Origin: an uncultured Granulicatella sp.
GTDB taxonomy: Bacteria > Bacillota > Bacilli > Lactobacillales > Aerococcaceae
DNA length: 39,351 nucleotides
Direction: 5' to 3'
Assembly: GCF_938030755.1 (NCBI RefSeq)
Contig: NZ_CALHIF010000062.1
Span: 1 to 39,351 of the forward strand
Shown here: positions 1-6,660 of the stretch, piece by piece
Layout of the letters: each line of letters begins with the position of its first letter
How positions within the stretch are numbered: the first letter of the stretch is position 1
Program-made: the position numbers and the translations under genes
The notes under the pieces: model-generated
Databases searched by the model: none
What the model saw: the letters and a program-made list of their open reading frames with translations, nothing else
What the model was told of the DNA's origin: nothing

Positions 1-938
1 ATCGAGTAGATGATAAATTTCTTTTCACCGTCTTTAGTGATGGTTTCAGTTGGTTCAATAACGTGTGGATGTCCACCAAAAATCACGTCCGCACCCCATT
101 CAATCATTTGATGATACGTATCGATTTGTCCTTGTGTTGGTTGAAGGTGATATTCTTCTCCCATTTGTGGCAACACAATCGTAAAGTCGGCAATTTCTTC
201 AGCGCGTTGGATGAGCTGTTTCACTTTTTGCATATTTAAATCGTATAAGTGGTTATTGTATTCTTCGTCGGTGAGAGTAGCTTCGATTCCATTAAATCCA
301 TATGCAAATCCAAGGATGGCTACTTTGATGCCGTTGACTTCTTTTACAAGGATGCCTTCTGTCGGGTCTACTTTAACCCCGAAAATATCAAGTCCATTTT
401 TGCGGAAGGCATTGGCTGTGTATTTTAAGCCTTCGATGCCTGTATCAAGAATATGATTATGCGCTAAGTCGAGTACATCGTATCCGGCATCTTTAATACT
501 TTGAATGACTTCTTCGGGAGCGTTAAAAAGTGGATACCCAGCAAGTGGTTCGTTTGGATTGATGGTCCCCTCGAAATCCCCAATCGCAAGGTCTGCGCTA
601 GATACGAGTGGCGTAATTTGCTCGTAGTCATTTTTGAAATCATAGGATGTTCCGTCAAATGCGCTGCCATAAACGATATCGTGATATAGCATATCTCCGC
701 TTGCGGTGATACGAGTCACTTGCTTCTTCGTTGGTGGAGACTGAGGGTTGTTTGGTGTAGGGGTAGCCTCTTGATTTTGTTCAGCTGATGCCTGTGGTGC
801 TTGAACAGTCTCTATGCTTTCTTGCACAGAGGGACGTGTAAGGAACCCTGCTGTAATCGTAAATACAGATAAAATACAAACCCCGTAAAATTCCATTCGC
901 TTGATTCTATCTTGCTTTTTAGAACCTCTCATAAACAT
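1..938 (-). CDS. CapA-family (PGA_cap) membrane-anchored protein, partial
   Basis: My reverse-strand translation is open from 938 to the window edge (312 codons), so the C-terminus is missing. Residues 1-16 are basic, about 17-33 form one membrane segment, and a Pro/Gln/Thr-rich linker leads to a globular domain from about residue 75. That domain carries the calcineurin-like CapA signatures GDMLYHD, GDFEGT, HNHILDTG and GGHPHV. The family is linked to poly-gamma-glutamate or capsule anchoring and often acts outside the cell; the exact role here is unknown. I chose ATG 938 because GAGGTGGG lies 7 bases upstream; an in-frame ATG at 932 is the alternative. It is divergent from the aldolase gene and has no capB/capC neighbour in view, so a capsule role is not shown. 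Confidence 0.85.
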   Translation of the reverse strand, partial: MFMRGSKKQDRIKRMEFYGVCILSVFTITAGFLTRPSVQESIETVQAPQASAEQNQEATPTPNNPQSPPTKKQVTRITASGDMLYHDIVYGSAFDGTSYDFKNDYEQITPLVSSADLAIGDFEGTINPNEPLAGYPLFNAPEEVIQSIKDAGYDVLDLAHNHILDTGIEGLKYTANAFRKNGLDIFGVKVDPTEGILVKEVNGIKVAILGFAYGFNGIEATLTDEEYNNHLYDLNMQKVKQLIQRAEEIADFTIVLPQMGEEYHLQPTQGQIDTYHQMIEWGADVIFGGHPHVIEPTETITKDGEKKFIIYS

Positions 939-1107
939 CCACCATCCCACCTCGTTTTTCTTTATTATAATAAAAATAAAAAAATTTTAAAAGATGGTTT
1001 TGGGATAAATAACGAGCATTTAAATTGGAATGGTTATCAGCATATACAAAAATTTGTTTAGTTTTTACGAATTGGTATTAAAAGCGTTATTTTCATAATG
1101 AAAGATT

Positions 1108-1123
1108 ATGAAAACGTTAAAAA
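1108..1123 (+). promoter_or_regulatory. candidate cre (CcpA) box upstream of fba
   Basis: The 16-mer ATGAAAACGTTAAAAA matches the published Firmicutes consensus WTGNAARCGNWWWCAW at all but one constrained position (A instead of C near the end). It lies about 12 bases upstream of the fba -35 element, a position usually associated with activation by CcpA, which fits a glycolytic gene. This is a pattern match by eye. Confidence 0.5.
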
Positions 1124-1134
1124 ACAACAAAAGG

Positions 1135-1163
1135 TGGAAAAATAAAAGGAAATACGCTATAAT
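1135..1163 (+). promoter_or_regulatory. fba promoter
   Basis: A perfect -10 TATAAT (1158-1163) follows a -35-like TGGAAA (1135-1140, 4 of 6) with a 17-base spacer. The rest of the divergent 939-1210 gap is AT-rich. It must also hold the reverse promoter for the CapA gene, for which I see only an unsupported TATAAT on the minus strand at 969-964. Confidence 0.75.
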
Positions 1164-1210
1164 AAAACCGTTAAAAATAAATGCTGTAAGCATCAAGGAG
1201 GAACTAAAAC

Positions 1211-2068
1211 ATGAGTCGTTTAGTAAGCATGACTGAAATGTTACAAAAAGCTAAAGAAGGTAAATACGCTGTTGGTCAATTCAATATCAATAACCTAGAA
1301 TGGACACAAGCCGTATTAACAGCAGCTCAAGAAGCTAACTCACCAATTATCTTAGGTGTATCTGAAGGCGCTGGTAAATACATGGGTGGTCCTACAGTAG
1401 TTTCAGCTATGGTAAATGCATTATTAGATGCAATGAACATCACTGTTCCAGTAGCATTACACTTAGACCACGGTTCTTCAGTAGAAGTATGTAAACAATA
1501 CATCGACGCTGGATTCAGCTCAGTAATGTTTGATCACTCTCACTTCCCAATCGATGAAAACATCGCTTTAACTAAAGAAGTTGTAGAATACGCACACCCA
1601 AAAGGAGTTTCAGTTGAAGCTGAAGTAGGTACTGTAGGTGGTACTGAAGATGGCGTAACTGGAGGAATTAACTACGCTGACTTAAACGAATGTGTACGTA
1701 TGGTTAAAGAAGCTAAAATCGATGCATTAGCAGCAGCTTTAGGTTCAGTTCACGGAACTTACTCAGGCGAACCAGTTTTAGGTTTCGATGAAATGTTAGC
1801 TATCTCAGAAGCTACAGGTGCTCCATTAGTATTACACGGTGGATCAGGTATTCCAGAATATCAAATCAAAAAAGCAATCGAACGTGGACATGCTAAAATC
1901 AACGTTAACACTGAATTACAACAACAATGGACAGCAGCAGTTCGTGCTAAATTAAATGCAGACGCTGGTGTTTATGACCCACGTAAAATTATCAAACCTG
2001 GTTTCGACGCAATCGTTAAGATTACAAAAGAAACAATGGACATCTTTGGTTCAACAGGAAAAGCTTAA
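1211..2068 (+). CDS. fba: class II fructose-1,6-bisphosphate aldolase
   Basis: Zinc-dependent aldolase of glycolysis and gluconeogenesis: cleaves fructose 1,6-bisphosphate to DHAP and glyceraldehyde 3-phosphate in the cytosol. The 285 residues are the usual length for the short Gram-positive class IIB form. Seen: LHLDHG with zinc ligand H84 and catalytic D86, EAEVGTVGG around residues 136-144, H181 in SVHGTYSG and H209 in VLHGGSGI, the other expected metal ligands and phosphate loop. AAGGAGG at 1195-1201 sets the start. The gene is monocistronic, with its own promoter, candidate cre box and a strong terminator. Codon use is strongly biased (CGT, GGT, TTA), consistent with high expression. Members of this family sometimes act on tagatose 1,6-bisphosphate; the context does not suggest that here. 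Confidence 0.97.
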   Translation: MSRLVSMTEMLQKAKEGKYAVGQFNINNLEWTQAVLTAAQEANSPIILGVSEGAGKYMGGPTVVSAMVNALLDAMNITVPVALHLDHGSSVEVCKQYIDAGFSSVMFDHSHFPIDENIALTKEVVEYAHPKGVSVEAEVGTVGGTEDGVTGGINYADLNECVRMVKEAKIDALAAALGSVHGTYSGEPVLGFDEMLAISEATGAPLVLHGGSGIPEYQIKKAIERGHAKINVNTELQQQWTAAVRAKLNADAGVYDPRKIIKPGFDAIVKITKETMDIFGSTGKA

Positions 2069-2081
2069 TTTATAACTGTAT

Positions 2082-2112
2082 AGAGGCAGGCGATTTCGCC
2101 TGTCTCTTTTTA
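2082..2112 (+). terminator. fba rho-independent terminator
   Basis: Arms AGAGGCAGGCGA (2082-2093) and TCGCCTGTCTCT pair with one G-U wobble across a tight loop and are followed by TTTTT. Confidence 0.9.
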
Positions 2113-2122
2113 ATTAGATCAG

Positions 2123-2155
2123 TAAATATCCACCGGCTAAGCCGGTGGATATTTA
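2123..2155. repeat. long palindromic hairpin, left copy
   Basis: Perfect 15-base-pair stem: TAAATATCCACCGGC (2123-2137), loop TAA, GCCGGTGGATATTTA (2141-2155). A diverged copy with the same loop lies at 3121-3155, on the other side of the small accessory genes. There is no T-run, and the fba terminator already lies upstream, so a simple terminator is a poor explanation. Confidence 0.85.
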
Positions 2156-2185
2156 TTTGAGCAAAAGAATACTACAAAAGAGCAA

Positions 2186-2221
2186 AATTATCATATGTGA
2201 TAATTATCATATATGATAATT
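2186..2221 (+). promoter_or_regulatory. double palindromic operator/promoter of the toxin-antitoxin-like pair
   Basis: Two overlapping 20-base palindromes: AATTATCATATGTGATAATT (2186-2205, one mismatched pair) and AATTATCATATATGATAATT (2202-2221, perfect), with centres 16 bases apart. GATAAT (2215-2220) could serve as a -10. Paired operators over the promoter are typical where an HTH antitoxin represses its own operon. Confidence 0.7.
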
Positions 2222-2243
2222 TTAAGGTGTGGAGGTGTGAGAT

Positions 2244-2510
2244 ATGAAGCGTAAGTTTAAAATCGAAAGAGATATGGTAGATCGGTTAGATGAGTATTCA
2301 TACGAAGAAAAAGTAAAATATGCAGCCATATTAAAAATACTGCAAGAAGATGGGTTAACAGAAGAAATGATTCAAAAATGGGGTCGCTGGTATAAAGGAA
2401 AACATGGATTGCTAATAACCCTTTCAAAAAATGTTAAGGAGGAGATGGACGATGGGGACGTACCTAACTTCAAAACTTTGCAAGCTTTCATCAGAATATC
2501 CGACGTTTGA
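2244..2510 (+). CDS. small protein, possible degenerate HigB/Gp49-like toxin
   Basis: An 88-residue ORF with a good start: GGAGGTG a few bases before the ATG. Residues 12-45 are charged and helical and resemble the N-terminal half of the Gp49-like/RelE toxin family (a spacing region, then GL-x-E). The conserved C-terminal core expected after residue 54 is absent. Instead the frame runs 59 bases into the downstream HTH gene and ends in unrelated residues. In the +1 frame the bases at 2417-2437 read NPFKKC-stop, which looks like the end of such a toxin placed just before the antitoxin ribosome binding site. I infer an internal deletion or frameshift. An intact but unfamiliar small protein remains possible. 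Codon use (ATA, AGA, CGG) differs from the ribosomal genes nearby. Confidence 0.55.
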   Translation: MKRKFKIERDMVDRLDEYSYEEKVKYAAILKILQEDGLTEEMIQKWGRWYKGKHGLLITLSKNVKEEMDDGDVPNFKTLQAFIRISDV

Positions 2511-2748
2511 GTATGATTTAGAAAAGGAAATGATGATGCAGCGAGTTGCGTTACAAATGACAAAGTTACAAACGGTAACAGGACTTTCTTTGGAAGACTT
2601 TGCAAAAGAAGTCGATCTTAAAGCATCAAATCTTTCTAGATTGCAGAGTGGAGACCATAATCCAACTATCCTTACTCTGTTGGATTTAGCCTATCGATGT
2701 GGATATGATGTAGAAGTGAAAGTAAAAAAGAAAAAATTACCTAAATAG
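2452..2748 (+). CDS. XRE-family HTH protein, HigA-like antitoxin
   Basis: 98 residues. The C-terminal two-thirds contain a helix-turn-helix of the XRE/Cro type: a scaffold around TGLSLEDFAKEVDLKASNLSRL, with recognition helix ASNLSRLQSG, then PTILTLLDLAYRCGYDVEV. The N-terminal 30 residues resemble the linker of HigA-type antitoxins. ATG 2452 is chosen over the upstream in-frame ATG 2431 because AAGGAGG (2437-2443) lies between them and is correctly spaced from 2452. Toxin-then-antitoxin order and the palindromic operator upstream fit a higBA-like module. It may now act as a solitary autorepressor if the toxin is broken. The basic tail KVKKKKLPK is unusual. Confidence 0.75.
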   Translation: MGTYLTSKLCKLSSEYPTFEYDLEKEMMMQRVALQMTKLQTVTGLSLEDFAKEVDLKASNLSRLQSGDHNPTILTLLDLAYRCGYDVEVKVKKKKLPK

Positions 2749-2820
2749 CATTACAAAATTACAATTATTCACAGAAAAATTCTTTTAGAGCATAGCAATT
2801 TAACTCCTAAATTTGTTTTT

Positions 2821-2837
2821 ATAAGTGTAAGACTTAT
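2821..2837. repeat. short inverted repeat upstream of the DUF2922-like gene
   Basis: ATAAGT (2821-2826) and ACTTAT (2832-2837) are exact inverted repeats 5 bases apart in the 121-base gap before the small gene. It could be an operator or a weak hairpin. No convincing -35/-10 pair is visible here. Confidence 0.35.
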
Positions 2838-2869
2838 TAGATTATGAATAGAAATGAGGAGGAAAAATT

Positions 2870-3103
2870 ATGACACATCATACATTTGTTGAGAAGAAAC
2901 TGCATTTACGATTCAAAGGGAGTGACAGAAAAACAAAGAACCTGATTATTTCACGTCCTAAGGATAAATTGAAGAAGGATTCAGCTAATATAGCAATGGA
3001 GAGTATTATAGAAGCTAATCTTTTTGAAAAAGACGGAGTACAATTGTATGAAGGCCGAAGAGATGCTTATTATAAGACGCGGAGAGTGGATGTCTTTCTT
3101 TAA
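2870..3103 (+). CDS. DUF2922-like small protein
   Basis: 77 residues. The pattern KKLHLRF...K..LIISRPKDKL..DSANIAMESIIEANLFEKDG..L follows the layout of the DUF2922 family: beta strand, short turn, strand, helix with a conserved AM..II..N.F segment. The family is widespread in Firmicutes, of unknown function, and is usually encoded beside a DUF1659 partner, which I do not find. AGGAGG (2856-2861) precedes the ATG. It sits between the HTH gene and the right-hand hairpin, with the same less-biased codon use as its left neighbours, so I count it as part of the accessory island. The tail is basic and ends RRVDVFL, longer in charge than is usual for the family. Confidence 0.65.
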   Translation: MTHHTFVEKKLHLRFKGSDRKTKNLIISRPKDKLKKDSANIAMESIIEANLFEKDGVQLYEGRRDAYYKTRRVDVFL

Positions 3104-3120
3104 CAACAATAAATAATCGA

Positions 3121-3155
3121 ATAAATATCCACTGGCTAAGACGGTGGATATTTAT
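3121..3155. repeat. long palindromic hairpin, right copy
   Basis: ATAAATATCCACTGGC (3121-3136), loop TAA, GACGGTGGATATTTAT (3140-3155). The stem is the same as at 2123-2155 except for one mismatch (G-A) and one wobble (T-G). It closes the accessory island on its right side, about 70 bases before the str promoter region. Confidence 0.85.
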
Positions 3156-3223
3156 TGTGGAGTAAGTTTCTTCTATATAAATTGTACCGGATAAAAAGGG
3201 GACATTTTCTCTTAAGAAAATTC

Positions 3224-3252
3224 TTGACGTGTTGGAGGAGAAATGCTATTCT
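3224..3252 (+). promoter_or_regulatory. str operon promoter
   Basis: TTGACG (3224-3229), 17-base spacer, TATTCT (3247-3252), with a TGC extension just before the -10. Transcription would begin near 3259, giving a leader of about 160 bases. Confidence 0.85.
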
Positions 3253-3261
3253 ATTAGAGGT

Positions 3262-3412
3262 GCTTTTATACCTGATTCCTGATAAGTAATCAAATCAGTC
3301 GTGCTGACTGGTAAGAAGGCCATTTTATGAGACAGCGATGTCTTTTAATTTTTAACAAAAAATGGTCCGCCCGGAAGTGTGGACCAAGAAGAACCCGTTA
3401 GGGAAGGAGGAA
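3262..3412 (+). promoter_or_regulatory. structured 5' leader of rpsL (candidate autoregulatory element)
   Basis: Untranslated region with several possible stems: CTGATT/AATCAG (3272-3277 with 3293-3298); CAGTC/GACTG (3296-3300 with 3306-3310); CCATTTT/AAAATGG (3320-3326 with 3359-3365), enclosing AGACA-GCGA-TGTCT followed by a T-rich tract (3330-3353); and GGTCC/GGACC (3364-3368 with 3381-3385). The first two pairs overlap each other, and the last two overlap at two bases, so alternative folds are possible. I cannot say which ligand, if any, is used. Nothing else is seen in the 3104-3419 gap apart from the hairpin repeat and the promoter. Confidence 0.45.
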
Positions 3413-3419
3413 GAGCTTA

Positions 3420-3833
3420 ATGCCAACTATTAACCAATTAGTCCGTAAACCTCGTAAATCAGCAGTGGAGAAATCAGCTTCTCCAGCGTTAGGTAAAGGC
3501 TATAACAGTTTCAAAAAATCACAAACGAATACAAACTCTCCACAAAAACGTGGTGTATGTACTCGTGTAGGTACTATGACACCTAAAAAACCTAACTCAG
3601 CGTTACGTAAATATGCCCGTGTACGTTTATCTAACTTAATCGAAGTAACTGCGTACATTCCAGGTATCGGTCACAACTTACAAGAACACAGCGTTGTATT
3701 AATCCGCGGTGGACGTGTAAAAGACTTACCAGGGGTACGTTACCATATCATTCGTGGTGCTTTAGACACTGCAGGAGTTAACAACCGTATGCAAGGTCGT
3801 TCTAAATACGGTACAAAACGTCCTAAAAAATAA
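3420..3833 (+). CDS. rpsL: 30S ribosomal protein S12
   Basis: Decoding-centre protein of the small subunit. The 137 residues give the Gram-positive length, including the N-terminal insertion relative to E. coli. TPKKPNSALRK is intact with K56 and K57, and K101 is followed by D102 in VKDLPGVRYH. These are the sites where streptomycin-resistance changes occur, and all are wild type here, so a streptomycin-sensitive S12 is inferred. GGAAGGAGG ends 7-8 bases before the ATG. First gene of the str operon, 43 bases before rpsG. Confidence 0.98.
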   Translation: MPTINQLVRKPRKSAVEKSASPALGKGYNSFKKSQTNTNSPQKRGVCTRVGTMTPKKPNSALRKYARVRLSNLIEVTAYIPGIGHNLQEHSVVLIRGGRVKDLPGVRYHIIRGALDTAGVNNRMQGRSKYGTKRPKK

Positions 3834-3876
3834 TTTTTTAAAATAAAACACTCATTAAATGAAAGGAGGATTATAA

Positions 3877-4347
3877 ATGCCTCGTAAAGGTCCTGTCGCA
3901 AAACGTGATGTTTTACCTGATCCAATTTATAATTCAAAATTAGTTACTCGTTTAATCAACCGTTTAATGGTAGATGGAAAACGTGGTAAAGCTGCAACAA
4001 TCTTATATAACGCATTTGATATCGTTAAAGAAAAAACTGGAAACGATCCAATGGAAGTTTTCGAACAAGCAATGAAAAACATTATGCCTGTTCTTGAAGT
4101 TAAAGCTCGTCGTGTAGGGGGTTCTAACTACCAAGTTCCTGTTGAAGTTCGTCCAGACCGTCGTACTACACTAGGTTTACGTTGGTTAGTAAACTACTCA
4201 CGTTTACGTGGTGAAGACACAATGGAAGTTCGTTTAGCTAAAGAAATTATGGATGCTGCGAACAACACAGGTGCTTCTGTTAAGAAACGTGAAGACACAC
4301 ATAAAATGGCTGAAGCGAACAAAGCGTTTGCTCACTATCGTTGGTAA
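3877..4347 (+). CDS. rpsG: 30S ribosomal protein S7
   Basis: Primary binder of the 16S rRNA 3' major domain; it nucleates assembly of the 30S head and lies at the E site. 156 residues, full length, with MPRKGPVAKRDVLPDP at the start and the conserved VGGSNYQVPVEV and RWLVNYSRLR segments. AAAGGAGG precedes ATG 3877. In E. coli S7 represses its own operon translationally; whether that applies here is not visible from the sequence. Confidence 0.98.
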   Translation: MPRKGPVAKRDVLPDPIYNSKLVTRLINRLMVDGKRGKAATILYNAFDIVKEKTGNDPMEVFEQAMKNIMPVLEVKARRVGGSNYQVPVEVRPDRRTTLGLRWLVNYSRLRGEDTMEVRLAKEIMDAANNTGASVKKREDTHKMAEANKAFAHYRW

Positions 4348-4351
4348 GATT

Positions 4352-4373
4352 AAAAAGGTTTTTCAACCTTTTT
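4352..4373 (+). terminator. terminator-like hairpin between rpsG and fusA
   Basis: AAAAAGGTT (4352-4360), loop TTTC, AACCTTTTT (4365-4373); AAGA/TCTT can extend it across a two-base internal loop. The right arm supplies the T-run. It has the form of an intrinsic terminator or attenuator inside the operon, 46 bases before the fusA start. I find no clear promoter between it and fusA. Confidence 0.6.
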
Positions 4374-4418
4374 GGTCTTGCTTATTGTTAGAAATATAGA
4401 AAGAGGTGTAGAACGAAG

Positions 4419-6506
4419 ATGGCAAAAAGAGAATTCTCTCTTGAAAATACTCGTAATATCGGTATCATGGCCCACATCGATGCAGGTAAAACTACAACGA
4501 CTGAGCGTGTACTTTATTACACTGGTAAAATCCACAAAATTGGTGAAACTCACGAAGGAGCTTCACAAATGGACTGGATGGAACAAGAACAAGAACGTGG
4601 TATCACAATTACATCTGCTGCTACAACAGCACAATGGAAAGGCCACCGTATCAACATCATCGACACTCCGGGGCACGTGGACTTCACAGTTGAAGTAGAA
4701 CGTTCTCTTCGTGTATTAGATGGTGCTGTAGCTGTACTTGATGCACAATCTGGGGTAGAACCTCAAACAGAAACTGTTTGGCGTCAAGCGACAACATACG
4801 GAGTTCCACGTATCGTATTTGCAAACAAAATGGATAAAATCGGTGCTGACTTCTTATATTCAGTACGTACAATCCACGAACGTTTACAAGCAAATGCACA
4901 CCCAATTCAATTACCAATCGGAGCTGAAGACGACTTCACTGGTATCATTGACTTAATCAAAATGAAAGCTGAAATCTATACAAATGACTTAGGTACAGAT
5001 ATCCAAGAAACAGATATCCCTGAAGATTTACAAGATTTAGCTGAAGAATGGCGTGAAAAATTAGTGGAAGCTGTTGCTGAAACTGATGAAGAATTAATGG
5101 AACGCTATTTAGAAGGTGATGAAATTTCAGAAGCTGAATTAAAAGCAGCTATCCGTAAAGCTACATGTGCGGTAGAATTCTACCCAGTATTATGTGGTTC
5201 AGCCTTCAAAAACAAAGGGGTACAATTAATGTTAGATGCAGTAGTTGACTACTTACCATCTCCATTAGATGTTCCTTCAATTAAAGGGGTAGACCCTAAC
5301 ACAGACCAAGAAGTAGAACGTCATTCATCTGATGAAGAACCATTCTCAGCATTGGCCTTCAAAGTTATGACTGACCCATTCGTAGGTCGTTTAACATTCT
5401 TCCGTGTGTACTCTGGTACTTTACAATCAGGTTCATACGTTAAAAACTCAACGAAAGGTAAACGTGAACGTGTAGGACGTATCCTACAAATGCACGCGAA
5501 CTCTCGTCAAGAAATTCCAGAAGTATTCTCAGGAGACATCGCTGCTGCAGTTGGTCTTAAAGATACAACTACAGGGGACACATTATGTGACGAAAAAGCA
5601 GAAGTTATCTTAGAATCAATGGAATTCCCTGATCCAGTTATCGAGGTTGCTATTGAACCTAAATCAAAAGCTGACCAAGATAAAATGGGTATTGCTTTAC
5701 AAAAACTTGCAGAAGAAGATCCAACATTCCGTGCTTACACTAACCAAGAAACTGGTGAAACAGTTATCGCTGGTATGGGTGAGTTACACTTGGATATCAT
5801 CGTTGACCGTATGCGTCGTGAGTTCAAAGTAGAAGCTAACGTAGGTGCTCCTCAAGTATCTTACCGTGAAACATTCCGTGCTTCTACGCAAGCTGAAGGT
5901 AAATTCGTTCGTCAATCAGGTGGTAAAGGTCAATACGGTCACGTATGGATTGAATTTACTCCTAACGAAGAAGGTGCTGGATTCGAATTCGAAAACGCAA
6001 TTGTCGGTGGGGTTGTTCCTCGTGAATACATCCCTGCAGTTGAAGCTGGATTGAAAGATGCTATGGAAAACGGGGTATTAGCTGGTTATCCATTAGTTGA
6101 CATTAAAGCTAAACTTTATGATGGAAGCTACCATGATGTCGATTCATCTGAAACAGCCTTCAAAGTTGCCGCTTCTATGGCATTGAAAGCTGCTGCTAAG
6201 AAAGCTCAACCTGCTATCTTAGAACCTATGATGGCTGTTGAAATTACAGTTCCTGAAGAATACTTCGGAGATGTAATGGGACACGTTAATGCTCGTCGTG
6301 GACGTGTAGAAGGTTCTGAAGTTCGTGGTAACGCACAAATCGTTAAAGGTATGATTCCTTTATCAGAAATGTTCGGTTACGCAACTACATTACGTTCTGC
6401 AACACAAGGTCGTGGTACATTTAGTATGACATTTGACCACTATGAAGATGTTCCTAAGAGCATTGCAGAAGAAATCATTAAGAAAAATGGCGGTAACGGA
6501 GAATAA
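4419..6506 (+). CDS. fusA: elongation factor G
   Basis: GTPase that drives translocation and, with RRF, ribosome recycling. 695 residues, full length. The G domain shows AHIDAGKT (18-25), the switch I segment ERGITITSAATT, DTPGHVDF and NKMD, followed by the usual domains II-V ending KNGGNGE. AGAGGTG (about 4401-4407) gives an acceptable but weaker ribosome binding site than the neighbours have. Codon bias is very strong. It is followed by a terminator and then tuf under its own promoter. Confidence 0.98.
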   Translation: MAKREFSLENTRNIGIMAHIDAGKTTTTERVLYYTGKIHKIGETHEGASQMDWMEQEQERGITITSAATTAQWKGHRINIIDTPGHVDFTVEVERSLRVLDGAVAVLDAQSGVEPQTETVWRQATTYGVPRIVFANKMDKIGADFLYSVRTIHERLQANAHPIQLPIGAEDDFTGIIDLIKMKAEIYTNDLGTDIQETDIPEDLQDLAEEWREKLVEAVAETDEELMERYLEGDEISEAELKAAIRKATCAVEFYPVLCGSAFKNKGVQLMLDAVVDYLPSPLDVPSIKGVDPNTDQEVERHSSDEEPFSALAFKVMTDPFVGRLTFFRVYSGTLQSGSYVKNSTKGKRERVGRILQMHANSRQEIPEVFSGDIAAAVGLKDTTTGDTLCDEKAEVILESMEFPDPVIEVAIEPKSKADQDKMGIALQKLAEEDPTFRAYTNQETGETVIAGMGELHLDIIVDRMRREFKVEANVGAPQVSYRETFRASTQAEGKFVRQSGGKGQYGHVWIEFTPNEEGAGFEFENAIVGGVVPREYIPAVEAGLKDAMENGVLAGYPLVDIKAKLYDGSYHDVDSSETAFKVAASMALKAAAKKAQPAILEPMMAVEITVPEEYFGDVMGHVNARRGRVEGSEVRGNAQIVKGMIPLSEMFGYATTLRSATQGRGTFSMTFDHYEDVPKSIAEEIIKKNGGNGE

Positions 6507-6540
6507 TCTCCCCCCCATTGATAACTATCAAATGAACGAT

Positions 6541-6577
6541 ATCGACTGGTTATGTCAGTCATAACCAGTTGATTTTT
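6541..6577 (+). terminator. fusA terminator
   Basis: ATCGACTGGTTATG (6541-6554), loop TCAGT, CATAACCAGTTGAT (6560-6573): 14 pairs with one wobble, then TTTT. Its 3' end overlaps the -35 of the tuf promoter. Confidence 0.88.
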
Positions 6578-6598
6578 AAGAGAGTTCTTTGGTATAAT
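6569..6598 (+). promoter_or_regulatory. tuf promoter
   Basis: TTGATT (6569-6574), 18-base spacer, TATAAT (6593-6598) with TGG immediately before it (extended -10). It allows tuf to be transcribed independently of the str operon. Confidence 0.85.
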
Positions 6599-6660
6599 TA
6601 CAATCGGTAGATACTGTTATAGAATCTAACAAAACTCAATTAATAGGAGGAATCATTTAA

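Noticed and set aside
2372..2605. 77-codon minus-strand ORF across the toxin-antitoxin-like pair
   Set aside because: It is antisense to two frames that have good ribosome binding sites, has none itself and matches no family I know.
4372..4698. 108-codon ORF overlapping rpsG/fusA spacer and the fusA start
   Set aside because: Out-of-frame shadow of EF-G with no ribosome binding site.
6510..6517. Run of Cs just after the fusA stop as a phase-variable tract
   Set aside because: It lies outside any reading frame and promoter, so slippage would have no clear effect.
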